Positions 40,282 to 51,351 of a DNA stretch of 64,000 nucleotides are shown piece by piece. The notes beneath the pieces are model-generated. The model was not told the origin of the DNA. It ran no database searches and saw nothing but the letters and a program-made list of their open reading frames with translations. Origin of the DNA: Cyanophora paradoxa (lineage: Eukaryota; Glaucocystophyceae; Cyanophorales; Cyanophoraceae); contig QPMI01000279.1 in NCBI GenBank assembly GCA_004431415.1, positions 1 through 64,000 on the forward strand, written 5' to 3'. The position numbers were made by a program, and so were the translations under genes. The first letter of the stretch is position 1; each line of letters opens with the position of its first letter.

Positions 40282-41009
40282 CCGCCCCGCCCCCGCTTCT
40301 CTTCTCCGATGCTCCTCTCTACATCTCTTCCCACACATCCCCCCTTCTGTGCACAGTGGCACCCCGTCCTCCCCCGGGTCGAGTTTTAGGCTCCTCTTTG
40401 TAATTCGAGCAGAGCGCCTCGAGCTACCCCAGAGCTCGAGGGCGAGCCCTGCACTGGTGGCTGTAAATGAATTCGCAGAGGGCGAGCCCTGCACGTGCGC
40501 GCATGCGCACGTCCTTATAAGTCGACGTTGCGCTGGGTGGCACATTGATTACACAGACATACTAGCTGCGGACCACGCAAGCTAGAAGCGGCGGTGCTAC
40601 CTACGGGGCGAGAAGCCGCGGACGACGCGGCAGGGCCCTCGAGCTCTGGGGGGGGGGGGGGGGGGGGGCGTGCACTCCCCCGGGGCCCTGGGTTCCCGGA
40701 GTCCTACAAACTACGATGGGGCCGGCGCCGGCCACGGGACGGAAGCGGAGGAGGGCCCCGCTGCGGGCCGGCCTACCAGAGCCGCGGCGACACGGGCATG
40801 CGGCATGAATTCGAACGTTTTTTAACATTGCAATTGCGCGTTCAGGAGGCCTTGACCTCACGCGTAGGCGCCGAAGTCGAAATTAAGCTATACCCCGTTC
40901 GCGAGGCAAATCGCCCGTCCGCTCGTGCACGCCCCGCTCGTCGCGCGGCGCTGCCAGCAGCAGCCCGAACAAATATCTCAGCGCCAGCAAGCTTTTCCGC
41001 ACGTATCCT
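40282..41009. other. intergenic region with poly-G tract and a TTC29 exon fragment
   Basis: About 730 bp. It contains an uninterrupted run of about 20 G at 40650-40668 and, at 40770-40798, a 29-bp exact copy of TTC29 exon sequence (39853-39881). The direct repeat AGGGCGAGCCCTGCAC occurs near 40439 and 40479. The last 200 bp should include the carotene-hydroxylase promoter. No gene is seen. Confidence 0.6.
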
Positions 41010-42032
41010 ATGGCGGCGTTCGTGGCTCCTCTTCCGCTCGTGCGCGGCGCGGCGGGCGTCACCCATCAACAGTCGCCTTCCCCGGCATGTTCAGCACTTA
41101 GTGGCGCGGCTATGCGCAGCGCCGCGCTCGCCCCGGCCCCTCGTGTCGCACGCACGTTCTTCGTGGGCTCCACCGCTTCGTTCCGGCCTGCGCTTCGTGT
41201 TGCCCCAGCACCCGCAACCTTTTCTCCAGTCGCGAGCGGCAGCGGAAAGCCCGCCGAGGAGGACGACGTTTCCCTCGCGCCTGCGGAGGAGGTCCAGCAG
41301 ACGGCCTTCAAGCTCTTCAGCTTGACCGCGCCCCTGCTCCTAGCTGCGGGCAGCTTTGATATCAACTCCCTTGCCACCATCGGCGGCGTCCCGCTGTCAG
41401 TTCCCATCACCATCGGCTTCGCGATTGCTATGGAGTGGGTCGCACAGTTCCTCCACGGCCAGATCTGGCACAAGTGGCTCTACTGGGTTCACGAGAGCCA
41501 CCACCGGCCGCGCAAGGGCCCGTTCGAGTTCAACGACGTGCTGGCGGTCGTCAACGCCCCCATCGCTATTGCCATGATCTGGTACGGCACCAAGGTCGCG
41601 GAGGGCACCTTCTCCGGCGAAGTACTGCTCGGAATTGGCGCTGGTATGACGATGTTCGGCATGGTAAGCCGCTCCCTCTCCGGTTTTGCGCGACCCGGTC
41701 CAACGCACGGGTTGCACGTGCAGGCCTACCTCATCTTCCACGACGGCTACGTGCACCGGCGGCTGCCTGTCCAGTTCTTCTCTCGCTTCGAGTACTTCCG
41801 GCGCATCCGGGAGGCCCACCTCGTGCACCACGGCGAGTCCCTCGGCGCCGAGCCGTACGGGTTCTTCCTCGGCCCCGAGGAGCTGGCGGCGCACAAGGCG
41901 AAGTGCGAGCGGGAAGAGAAGACTCGCGCGGAGCAGCTGCGGAGCCGGATGGCGCAGGACTGGCTCAGCCCCGAGGAAGAGCTCGCGCTCAAGCGGGAGC
42001 GGGTGCCCGAGGAGGTCGCCAGCCGCAAGTGA
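41010..42032 (+). CDS. beta-carotene 3-hydroxylase (CrtZ/BCH type), plastid
   Basis: Non-haem di-iron membrane hydroxylase that converts beta-carotene to zeaxanthin. Start is ATG 41010. A roughly 75-residue Ala/Ser/Arg-rich extension (MAAFVAPLPLVRGAAG...) looks like a plastid transit sequence. Hydrophobic helices follow (FSLTAPLLLAAGSFDI, VPITIGFAIAMEWVAQFL), then the His clusters HGQIWHKWLYWVHESHH, IFHDGYVHRRLP and REAHLVHHGES, which supply the iron ligands. A single 60-nt intron (41664-41723, GTAAGC...CAG) lies just before AYLIFHDGYVH. A basic/acidic C-terminal tail ends VPEEVASRK. About 320 residues, typical for the plant/algal enzymes. The fatty-acid hydroxylase superfamily includes relatives, but HDGxVHxRxP is specific for the carotene branch. 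Confidence 0.92.
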   Translation: MAAFVAPLPLVRGAAGVTHQQSPSPACSALSGAAMRSAALAPAPRVARTFFVGSTASFRPALRVAPAPATFSPVASGSGKPAEEDDVSLAPAEEVQQTAFKLFSLTAPLLLAAGSFDINSLATIGGVPLSVPITIGFAIAMEWVAQFLHGQIWHKWLYWVHESHHRPRKGPFEFNDVLAVVNAPIAIAMIWYGTKVAEGTFSGEVLLGIGAGMTMFGMVSRSLSGFARPGPTHGLHVQAYLIFHDGYVHRRLPVQFFSRFEYFRRIREAHLVHHGESLGAEPYGFFLGPEELAAHKAKCEREEKTRAEQLRSRMAQDWLSPEEELALKRERVPEEVASRK

Positions 42033-43176
42033 TTCTGTTTTGCTGTGCTCCAGCCTCCTTCAGCCACCCCGCCGAACCAAGACCGTATCGCTCCTCACCA
42101 TCTCCCTTCTTCTTCGCTCTTTGTCGTTTTCAGTCCAGACCCATATGTTTTTCAGGAGAGAGGTAGTCGGAAAGTCTTCTTTTCAATCTGCGCGCCACTC
42201 GATCCAGATTTTCTTTCCTGCTCTCGGCTCCGTGTGCCGATTGTCGTGCTCTGCCGCGTACTGTTCCGATGTACCACTAAACCAATTTTCAATAGCTCAG
42301 GTCCCCTCGCTGCTCGTGCTTCACTGCCTCAGTCATTTTTGCGTCGGCGGTTTTGGGCCTCTCCATTTTTGCATGAGGGCGGCGTGGTGCCGGCGGTGGG
42401 GATTGGGCCATGGCTGGGGCCGGGTAGGCGCGTTCCATCCTGTTTTAAAGTTTAGTGGGGCCCTGTGCCTGCAGCTCGGCAATTTGCAATATCGATAGCA
42501 GCATGCATGCGCAAGGCTCGAGGATTCGAAGTCCCGATATATAGCTAGCCCGCCAGCTGGGGGTGCACATGCATAGTCCGACGGTCAAATTTAAACTTGG
42601 GAACTTCGCCGAGTCGGAAGAGCAAGTCAAATTTAAACTTGAAAGCTCCAAGCCTTGAAGCTTGATCATGAAGGCCGGCTCACTGAGTCACTCAGTCAGC
42701 GGCTCTCCCGGCCCGGCCTGGCCCCGGCCTGGCGCCGGCTCGGGGGCCTGCCGCAGTGCGAGCCTCGGAGGGCCCGTCATGTGCACACGGCGTCGGACCA
42801 TGCATGCACACTGGCACACTGTGTGACAGCTGCAGCTCATGATCATCGCATCGGCGGGTCACTGAGTCACGATCGATCATGCATGATCATGCAAATGACG
42901 CATGCAGCCTGGCAGCATGCGCAAGCCTGGCAGCCTGACACTAGCAGTGTCGCAATCACGGTGCTCTGCGGGGCGTAGGCTTGTAAAGCGTTAACTGTCA
43001 CTGTGCCGCTGGGTTGCTAGCTCACTGGCATGGGCCAGTCAAGATCTGCCAGGCTGCCAGCCTCAGGGCCTGGCAGTCAATGAGTGGGGTGTCGAGGGAC
43101 CCGCGCTACATTCGCTTAATAATAGAAATAATCGTTTTTAAACGGGGGCGGGCAGCGCGGGGGCCCCGCGCGGGTC
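42033..43176. other. intergenic region with short palindromes and direct repeats
   Basis: About 1.14 kb of lower GC. GTCAAATTTAAACTTG occurs at 42584-42599 and 42626-42641. Nested palindromes (GATCGATCATGCATGATCATGC) lie at about 42871-42893. CCTGGCAG/CTGGCAGCC recurs between 42908 and 43075. The first 200 bp are T-rich and probably hold the 3' UTR of the hydroxylase. No coding sequence is seen. Confidence 0.5.
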
Positions 43177-44833
43177 CTAGTTGGAGGTGGCCCAGATGAT
43201 GTCGTCGAAGGCCGCGCCGTTGACGAGGGGGATCTTCTCCCGCATCCGGTCCTCCCCGAAGTCCGCCGGGCCTGTACCCCCCGTCGACGCCGGGTGGGAG
43301 GACGGGGGGGGGGGGGAAGGGGGGGGGAGGGAGGGAGGGATTGTGTGGGGGCGGTGCGCACAGTATTCGTTCGAGGGGGCGGCCCCCGGGCCGCTCGCGA
43401 TGACGCCCAGGCGCTGCGGGGGCGGGCCCCGGGGCAGATGTGAGGCGCGGGGCGGCCTCGAGGGGGCGGCGGGGCGCGGCCCCACCTGGAACGTCATCGC
43501 CACGAGCTCCGAGCAGAAGAGCGACGTCTCGTCCGCCTCGTTCCGCGTCGGCTGCGCGGCAAGCGAGCCCGGCCTCGTCGGGCGGGGCCGGGGTGCGCGG
43601 GCGCGGGCTCGGGATTCGCGAACGGTCGCACGTTCCAGAGGCACCTGCACGGGGCGTCAGGCAGTGAGCGGCACGCCGGGGCGGGACCGGCGCGGGGGCC
43701 CGGGGCGGGGGCGCGGGGCGCGGGGCGCGAACCAGTCGGCGTCGAAGCAGTCGATGGCGCTGTTCGCCATCTGCGCAGCGCTCACGCGGCGTGAGCCCCC
43801 CGCCTAAGCTCGCGCGAGGGAGGCAGAGGCGGCCTCGCCTGCAAGAAGTTCTTCTCGTACTCGCGATCCTTGACCTGGGGGCGCCCCCGAGGTGGCCCGG
43901 GGTGGGCGGGAGGCACGGGCGGGAGCGGCGTCAAGCCTTCAGCAGGGGCGGACCTCGTGCCAGAGCTGCTCCATCCTCATCAGGAACTCGGGCGTCCTCC
44001 GCACGTTCTGCGGGGCGGCGGGTTTCAGGCCCCTCGCCCCGTCCGCCGGCTGCGACGGCCGGCGGCGCGGAGGCCGCGGGGGCCGGCGGCGCGCCTTCAG
44101 CCTGCGGATGCCCATCGCGCGCGCCGCCTTCCCCGGGCGGAGGTAGCTCGAGATGCGCCAGGGCAGCGGGCTCAGGTTCATCCCTACGCGCCCCCGCCCC
44201 CAGTCGGCCCTCGCCAGGGGGCGCCGGCGGCAGGAAGGGGCGCGCGGGGCCACCGTTGAAGGGCGGGCGCGTGGGCGTGCCGAGGATCTGGCACGCCTCG
44301 AGGAGGTATACCGTCTCCGGATCGTTCCTCTCCTGCGTGATCCTGGTGAGCCTTGGAGCCGGGCGCCGGGCGCCGGCGGGCTGGCCCGGCCCAGGGCGCG
44401 CGCGCCTCGTGCCACTTGTCGCGGGAGACGTTGTACTTGCCGTCCCGGCGGTAGACGACGCCAACGTGCGTCCAGCGGCTCCCCTAGGGACGCGCTCGGG
44501 ATGCGCGACAGCTCGATCGGCCGCTCGAAGCGCGGGGCACCTGGACGAGGATCGAGTGCAGGCTCCCCGGCGTGCTGGCGAATGTCAGCAGGCGCAGATC
44601 GAGGGCTGGGCGGACGGCAAACTCGCCACATCATCACCAAATCGCCTGTCTGCCGTCGCGTACGGAAACAGGTACGTTAGCTTGTTGCATCAGCTGCATC
44701 AGCATCGGGCAGTTACCTCGAGGGTTTTCGATAGCTCGACAAGCTGCTCAGCGGAGACCTTGTTATGCGGCTTGCCGAGCCCAAAGAAGCCGGCCGAGGC
44801 GGGCTCTGCGTCCTTCGACGATTGCGCTCCCAT
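43177..44833 (-). CDS. YiiX/YebB-like permuted papain-fold (NlpC/P60 superfamily) protein, probably N-myristoylated
   Basis: Start is ATG 44833; the N-terminus MGAQSSKD fits the N-myristoylation consensus (Gly2, Ser6) and would tether it to membranes. Exons read HNKVSAEQLVELSKTLE, LLTFASTPGSLHSILVQ, SRWTHVGVVYRRDGKYNVSR then DKWHEA, RNDPETVYLLEACQILGTPT, SPLPWRISSYLRPGKAARAM, RRTPEFLMRMEQLWHEV, a segment with NSAIDCFDADWFA, ADETSLFCSELVAMTFQ and MREKIPLVNGAAFDDIIWAT. Known: circularly permuted papain-like amidases of the YiiX/YebB group have a catalytic His early (FSHVGxV) and the nucleophile Cys late (FFCSELVxxxY). Both are present as WTHVGVVY and LFCSELVAMTF. Substrate unknown; related proteins cleave peptides or lipids. 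Exon joins within 43.8-44.4 kb are approximate. Confidence 0.65.
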
Positions 44834-45144
44834 CTCCGGGCGGGCGACGGGGACGACTGGAGGCGGTTGGATTGGGGTTGGAAGCACGTGTAGCTCTCCG
44901 GAACGCGGCGTACAAGGGGATCGGGGCTCCGAGTCAGCCTTTTCTGTTTCTCACTCGGGGGGGGGGGGTAAGGCTTGAGTTCGCAGGGTACGCGTTCAGT
45001 CGGGGGCGCGAGTGACAGCCGTTCAAGGTCGGCGCCCGTCTTCCCCTCGCCCTCGGCGCGGCCTCAAGGCTCGCGCCCACTTTTCGGCGCTCTCTTCTGA
45101 CGTGGCGTTGCTTCCCTGCGGACCTCTTCGCCCTGTTTTTGCAG

Positions 45145-46052
45145 ATGGCGGACGCTGCCGCCCAGATGGTCAAGCTCAAGTCGCAGAGTGAGGAGATCTA
45201 CGAGGTCCGTGGATCTTCGCTCTCAGCCCGCCGCGGCGTTCCGGTTGCACCATTCGCATGACCTCTCCCACCGCAGGTGGAGAAGGAGGTTGCTTGCATG
45301 AGCACGACAATCAAGAACATGCTCGAGGGTGAGTTCTCGTGAGAACGTTCGCGCGGTTGGGTTGCCTCTCCCTAATCCGGTTCCCGCGCTCTTCCCAGAC
45401 ACTGGCTCGGACGCCCCCATTCCCCTTCCGAACGTTTCCTCTCCCATCCTGCAGAAGGTCGTCGAGTACTGCCGGTACCACACCACGGTCTGCAATTTTT
45501 CGGAACGGCTGAAGCATGAAGACCGGACCTGACCCGACACGTCGGGTGGCGCTCTTTCGATTTGCAGCTCGCGAAGAACCAGAGCGAGGATGACCAGAAA
45601 ACGTGGGACAAGGAGTTCATCAAGGTCGAGCAGGGGCCCCTCTTCGAGCTCATTCTGGTACGTATGAACGACTGCCGCATTGTGGCGCACGCTCGCGCAT
45701 GCGCGCGTTCTTATGCGCGTTTTATATGCCCAGGCGGCGAACTACCTCGACATCAAGCCCCTCCTGGACTTGGGCTGCATGACGGTCGCCGACATGATCC
45801 GCGGTGCGCCCGGCCACATAGTCACGCGTTAGAAATCTCGTCCAGTTTATGCATATGTTGCATCTTCGAGTCCCTGTCTCCGTTTTCCCAGCCTTGCCTG
45901 GATCATCGGCTTCCCCCCACTACACGCTTATCTCTCGAATCGCAGGCAAGACTCCCGAGGAGATTCGCCGCACGTTCAACATCAAGAACGACTTCACTCC
46001 GGAGGAGGAGGAGGAGATCCGCAAGGAGAACGCGTGGTGCGAGGAGCGTTAG
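45145..46052 (+). CDS. SKP1: SKP1, SCF ubiquitin ligase adaptor
   Basis: Links F-box proteins to cullin-1 in SCF ligases. Start is ATG 45145. Six exons join cleanly: [57 protein letters not shown] then [30 protein letters not shown] then [30 protein letters not shown] then [23 protein letters not shown] and ENAWCEER. This is the complete BTB/POZ-like fold plus the SKP1 dimerisation helices, with the canonical WCEER terminus. Length about 160 residues, as expected. Introns are 60-170 nt with GT donors and are less C-rich than elsewhere. Confidence 0.97.
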
Positions 46053-46574
46053 CTTGCGACGGAGTCAATTGTTCGCGCCCATTGGGGGCGTGCGGAGCGG
46101 GCGCGAGCGTCGGCTGCGCCTAGAAATATCTTCAGCAGCTCGCGTGCAGTTCGTGCAGTGTGCGGCTGCTGCAATAGTGGAGGGTCTCGTGCGGGCCGGA
46201 CCCTCGTTTGAACTTTCCGCGTGTCGTGTATAGAGGAGTGTCTACTTTCTGTTAGGTCGAAAAACGAAAATTCCGAGCGCTGGCCTGCTGCCGGGTTGGG
46301 CTATAGCTAGCTGTTTCTTCTCTCACGAAATAGGCGGCTGCGTAAGCGCGCGGCATTTTTCACCATTTTTGCACATGTACACCTGACTCGACGAGCCCCC
46401 CCCGAAGTCCTCCAGGGGCCCCGAAGTCCTCCAGTGTCCCGAATCCCAGGAAACCATGCACTGCAGCTAGCTATATAGCCGGCGCGGGGGGCTCGGTTTG
46501 CGGCGGACCGTCGGAACATGTACAGAGAGGAGTCTATGTTACAGTACACGAGCGAACGAGGACGGCCGGGGAGG
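46053..46574. other. intergenic region between convergent SKP1 and RPT5
   Basis: About 520 bp holding two 3' ends. It contains TATAGCTAGCTG at about 46302 and CAGCTAGCTATATAGCC at about 46464, and a CCCCGAAGTCCTCCAG direct repeat (46397 and 46418 areas). No coding sequence is seen. Confidence 0.5.
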
Positions 46575-48552
46575 CTAGGCGAAGTAGTTGAGGGAGGCCT
46601 TCTTCTTGGCCTGGACCTGAGAGATGCCCTCCATAAAGTCCTCGTGCATGATCATCGTCGACTCCCTCCGGAGGGCGTTCATGCCGGCCTCCACGCAGAC
46701 GGCCTTCAGCTGCGCCCCGTTGAAGTCGTCCGAGCACCGCGCGAGCTCCTCGAAGTTGACGTCTGCCGCAGAGGCTTGCGGGGCGCGAGTGTAGCGAGGG
46801 CGGGGGCGCGGGGGAGGGACGGCGCACCGGGGCTGCAGTTCATCTTGCGGGAGTGGATCTGCATGATGCGGGCGCGGGCCTCCTCGGTGGGTAGCGGGAA
46901 CTCGATCTTCCTGTCCAGCCGCCCGGAGCGCAGGAGGGCCGGGTCCAGAATGTCGACGCGGTTCGTCGCCGCGATGACCTTGATCCGCATGTCCGACGAG
47001 AAGCCGTCCAGCTGGTTCAGCAGCTCGAGCATCGTCCGCTGCACCTCGCGGTCGCCTGCGCGGGGGACGTGACGACGAGCGATGAGGCGAGGCGCGAAGG
47101 CGCCGCACCGCTCAGCTCCGAGTCGAAGCGTTTCGTGCCGATGGCGTCCAGCTCGTCGATGAAGATGATGGCCGGCGACTGGGGAGAACGGTCAAGGCTT
47201 CGGGGCGACCAGGGCGAAAGGCGATGTGCGGGCCGGACCTTCTCCTTCGCGAGGGCGAACGCGTCGCGGACCAGCTTTGCTCCATCTCCAATAAACATCT
47301 GCACGCAGCGCCCGGTCGGCTGAAGGCTCAATTCCCGGGAAAAAGAACGCGCTGCTGACCTGTACAAGTTGGGGGCCGGCGAGCTTCAGATAGCAAGCGT
47401 TCGTCTGCGCTGCGCATGCCCTCGCGAGCAGCGTCTTTCCGACACCGGGCGGGCCGTACAACAAGACACCTGCGGCGGACAGGCCATCAGACGTGGGCTG
47501 AGGCGGAAAGCAAGTTAGGGCACCCACCCTTCGGGGGCTGAATGCCAATCTTATCGAACCGCTCTTTGTGCGTCATGGGCAGCACGACAGCCTCAATGAG
47601 CTCCTGGATCTGCTTGTCAAGCCCACCGACGTCGCTATACTCCTCTGTCGGCTTCTCGTCGACCTCCATCGCCTTCACGCGCGAGTCGTACCTGAGCAGG
47701 AGAAACGCGTCACTAGAGAGAATAAGAAAGTATAGCGTGAGGCTGAGCGCACTCCGCGGGCAGCGTGTCCAGGATGAGGTAGGAGTCCTTGTTCACGCCA
47801 ACCAGGTCGCCAGGCTTTAGCTTTGTCGCATCGACGAGGCCCACGACTGGAAGGAAGATGGTCTGCACGCGTGCGGCAACGTAGCGAGCGCAGCGTGAGG
47901 CTACAGCACCGGCGGCGGCGAAGGAACCAGAACAGGGGCACCTGTCTCGTGGAAGTCTTCAGCACGACGCACTTCCCCTTGCGTTGCGAGTCCAAATCAA
48001 CGTTAGCGCCATCCTCCTCGGCCTCATCTTCAGGATTGATGTCCAGGATCTGCGCAGGGCGGTCATACGCGGAGCGCACGAGCTGACAGCAGCGCAGGAT
48101 GTGGACCTCGACGACGTTGCCGACCAGGTACGGCAGCTGCTTGTTGAGCTTGATCTTGTCATTGTTCTCCTTGATCTTCTCCTTCATGGCCTTCTGCTCG
48201 TGCGTGAGCCTCAGGTTCTCGTTCTTGTACACCTTGATCTCATTCTCCAGCAGGCGCGTGCGAACAATGATGTCTTCTGCGCTTAGACTGCGCAAATGAC
48301 ATGCCGCTCAGCCGAAGAACCGAGCGCAATGGCGCGGCGGCCCAGTGCGCTTTCCTAGAGAGCGCTCCAAGCGCCTCCATTGGGGCGTACGCACCCCATA
48401 ATCTCCGCTCCCAATTCGTCATCGCCACCGAAGATCTGCAAGATGGACACAGCGTGGGTTGCGCGGAGGGCTGTCATCAGGATGAGGGAGCTCGATGACC
48501 GGTACTCGCGCACCTCGTTTGCAGACAACGAAGCGCCGCTGGGCTTGGCCAT
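46575..48552 (-). CDS. RPT5: 26S proteasome AAA-ATPase subunit RPT5 (PSMC3)
   Basis: One of six ATPases in the base of the 19S regulatory particle that unfold substrates into the 20S core. Start is ATG 48552 ([17 protein letters not shown]). The coiled coil is [20 protein letters not shown]. The OB-fold region includes [20 protein letters not shown]. The AAA domain has [19 protein letters not shown], Walker [14 protein letters not shown], Walker [33 protein letters not shown] (SRH with arginine fingers) and [20 protein letters not shown]. The C-terminus LNYFA is an HbYX-type tail (Tyr-Phe-Ala) that docks into the 20S pocket, a hallmark of RPT5. About nine exons with 60-110 nt introns. Full length, no defects seen. 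Confidence 0.97.
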
Positions 48553-48660
48553 GGCTAGCTGGGCGAGCGAAAAGATGCTGGTCTTGGGGTACGCGGTGAA
48601 ACTCGCTTCGAACGCCGTCTAGCTCTGCGGACACCGGAAGCTTTTAAGCTCACTTCCACG

Positions 48661-48690
48661 GTCGTCTCTCTCTCTCTCTCTCTCTCTCTT
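48661..48690 (+). repeat. (TC)n microsatellite
   Basis: About 28 bp of TC dinucleotides in the 257-bp spacer between the divergent RPT5 and phosphatase start codons; it may lie in the shared promoter or a 5' UTR. Confidence 0.9.
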
Positions 48691-48808
48691 GCTCCGTCGA
48701 CGTCTCTCTCCGTGACTTGGTAGCCGCTCATACCTCAGCAAGCACAGCCTGTGCATACGAACGCCCCGTGCCCCGCAGTCACGGGGTCGGCGGCCGGCGT
48801 AAAGAACG

Positions 48809-50259
48809 ATGTTGAGGAGAAACTGGCACACGGCGGCCGCGCTCATGCTGCTGCTGCTGGCGGCGCTGCAGGCCATTGCGAGCGCCGCCGCTGACGACGC
48901 GCAAGCTTCGCGCGGGGCCCGTGCCGCGCGGAGAATCATCGCAGTGGGGTGCGGCTTCCGCTCAGAATCGCTGCGGCCCTGCAACTAACTACACGAGCAG
49001 CGACTTGCACGCGGACCTAGAGCAGGCGCTGCGCGTTTTCAAGCTGGCCGGGGTCATAAACGAGGAGACCGACTGGGCGCTAGGGGCTGCAACGCTGGTG
49101 TTCACGGTCTGCTGATCCCCGCCGAGGCGCCCCTTGTGAGCCTCTCGTTATCGGTTTCTCAGGGAGACATCACGGACCGAGGGGCGGATCTGGAAGCCTT
49201 GCAGGACCTCATTGTCAAGCTAGAGGGGCAGGCGAAGGAGGCAGGCGGGGCCGTTGTGCAGGTCCGGATCCGCCACGTGGACTGATTCCGCCAGCTTGGC
49301 TGCCGCGCAGCTGAGGCGCCCCTCGCGCAGCTCGCTGGCAACCATGACGTGATGAACTTGCAAGGTGACTGGCGATACGTGAGCGCGCGCGACCTCGAGG
49401 CGTTCGGAGGGCACGAGAATCGCACGCTGGCCCTTCTTCCGGACGCTCCCCTGGGCAGCCGCCTTCGCTCCCTCAAGCTGCTGCACGTCATCGGCGACGT
49501 CGTCTTCGTGCACGGCGGTCTCCACCCCTCCCTTGCCTCCCTTGTTCGCCCCCGCCCGCCCCACCGCCCCCTCCCGGCCCGGCGCGCTCTGCACTAGACG
49601 CTGCCCGCCGACGCCGGTGGTCCGCAGGGCGTGGAGGAGCTAAACGCGCAGCACGCGGGTCTCGCTCCGCTCCTCGGCGTGGGGGATCTCACCCCCGAGC
49701 AGCGCCGCGACGCAAGCGTACGCCCCGGCTCAAGCCAAGCACGCACCCCGCCCCTCCATCCCTTCTGAGGGCTAGCAGGCGCTGTACTCGGACTCGGGGC
49801 CGGTGTGGTACAGGGGGCACATCCTTGACAGCGAGGAGGAGGCGTGCCCCGTCCTCCAGCAGAGCCTCGACGCCCTTCAGGCCAGCTCCCTAGGGGCTCC
49901 GGGCAGCGCGAGTGCGGGGCGTTCTGACCCCGCATTCAGGTGAGGCGGATGGTGGTGGGCCACACGCGGCAGCCGGGGCGAATACTCACCCGCTGCGGGG
50001 CGCGCGTTATCTGCATCGACGGTGCGCCGCGCGCCGGTGCCCGCTGGGTCTTTGGCCCGCATGCCGCCGAAGCAGGGGCCGCGCAGTCGGGATCAACAGC
50101 AAGTACGGGGGCAACCAGGGGGCGCTGGAGATCGAGCAGGACGCGGATGGGGTGACGCTCTCCGTTCGCGCCATCTACCCCGCCGGGCGCGAGGACCTTC
50201 CCGAGGCTGCGGCGGGTGCGCCCTGCGATGCCGCCAGCTGGGGGGAGCGGGAGCTGTGA
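48809..50259 (+). CDS. Shewanella-like protein phosphatase (SLP), PPP metallophosphoesterase
   Basis: SLPs are bacterial-derived PPP phosphatases found in plants, algae and apicomplexans. Start is ATG 48809; the N-terminus has a signal peptide (ALMLLLLAALQAIASAAADD). The metal-binding PPP motifs appear in order across exons: IIAVG/DLHADLEQALR (GDxH), QGDITDRGADLEALQDL (GDxxDRG), LAGNHDVMNLQGDWRYVS (GNHD), VIGDVVFVHGGLHPSLAS (HGG), EACPVLQQSLDAL and VRRMVVGHTRQPGRI (GHT). The last exon reads GINSKYGGNQGALEIEQDAD, LSVRAIYPAGREDLPE and stops at 50257-50259. A further open exon at about 50310-50411 encodes a hydrophobic tail (VILLTALKALVSLAIAASVG) that could be an alternative C-terminal anchor, but I could not make the frame join. 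It shares a 257-bp divergent spacer with RPT5. Confidence 0.85.
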
Positions 50260-51351
50260 GCGGCGCTGGCCAACCTCCAGGCTCCCGCTCGCGAACCGCC
50301 CCAGGTACCTCGGCGGTGATCCTCTTGACAGCCCTCAAGGCTCTCGTCTCGCTGGCCATCGCCGCAAGTGTCGGCGTCGCCGTGTGGGCAATGAAATCAG
50401 CATCGATATCGTAGCTCAGGTTAGGCAGTCGATCGCCCTCATCAGATTCCTGAGTCAAAGAAATCGAATGCGAACAAGGTATATATTTGGTGGAATGTTC
50501 GTATACCGTGCAGCAGCAGCTGGCCTAGCTACAGAGCTATAACTTGGTGGCCTGCGGCCAAAAGGTCGGCGCTAGCCGTTCTTGCTTGAGCTTTGAGCTT
50601 GAGCTCGATCTTGAGGCTCGCGATGAAGTCTGATGGTTTGAGCATAGAGCTTGAGCTCAAGCCGCAAAGCCTGTGCTCAAGCGCAACGCGCTTGACGGCG
50701 AGCCAAGAGGCTTAATGTAGAGCTCGAGCTTGAGCTCGAGTTTGAGCTCCATGGCCAGCTCGACCGGCTTCCTGTTATTACCGAGTATCCCGTCACTCGC
50801 GATCGATGTCTGTGCATGCTGTGCATGCGCAACGAGTCGCTTCTCTCCTTGCGCGCGGGGGCGTCCTCGAGCACTCAGTGACTGAGCATGTCGGGCATCA
50901 ACTACATCTACGATTTAGATATTTGAACGCGTTTCGGAGCTCCCACCGTGCCCGTATCGCGCAGACGAGTCGCACACACATCGCGATCAGCAATTTTTTA
51001 GGCGAAGGCCTGTTTTTACGTGTAACTTAGTAATCGCGTCTTTCGACGGCCACGCTTTCGGATCTGAGAAAACGGTCTTGAGATATTGACCTCCTCTACT
51101 CTTTGAACGCGATTCCTGTTCGTCTGGTTCGTTCCTAGTCGAGTGCGCTCTTGCCAAAGAATTTGTATGAGAGCCATGAACTTAGAAGCAATTAACGGCT
51201 AGCGCCGAAAAAAGTGTCCAGGGGGGTACAGGGCTCGCAATCCGTACTGAAAAACGGCCGGCGGGCCACGCTAGCGCTGTCTAACGTGTGCATCATGATG
51301 CCAGCACTGGTTTGGGCTTTGTAGCAAGCAACAGATTCCAGAGCAACCGCG
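50260..51351. other. intergenic region with GAGCTTGAGCTC-type repeats
   Basis: About 1.09 kb of low GC. Between 50585 and 50760 there are many variants of GAGCTTGAGCTC (for example TTGAGCTTTGAGCTTGAGCTCG, GTAGAGCTCGAGCTTGAGCT), forming overlapping inverted repeats. The first 150 bp may contain a possible extra exon of the phosphatase (see that entry). Nothing else coding is seen. Confidence 0.5.
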
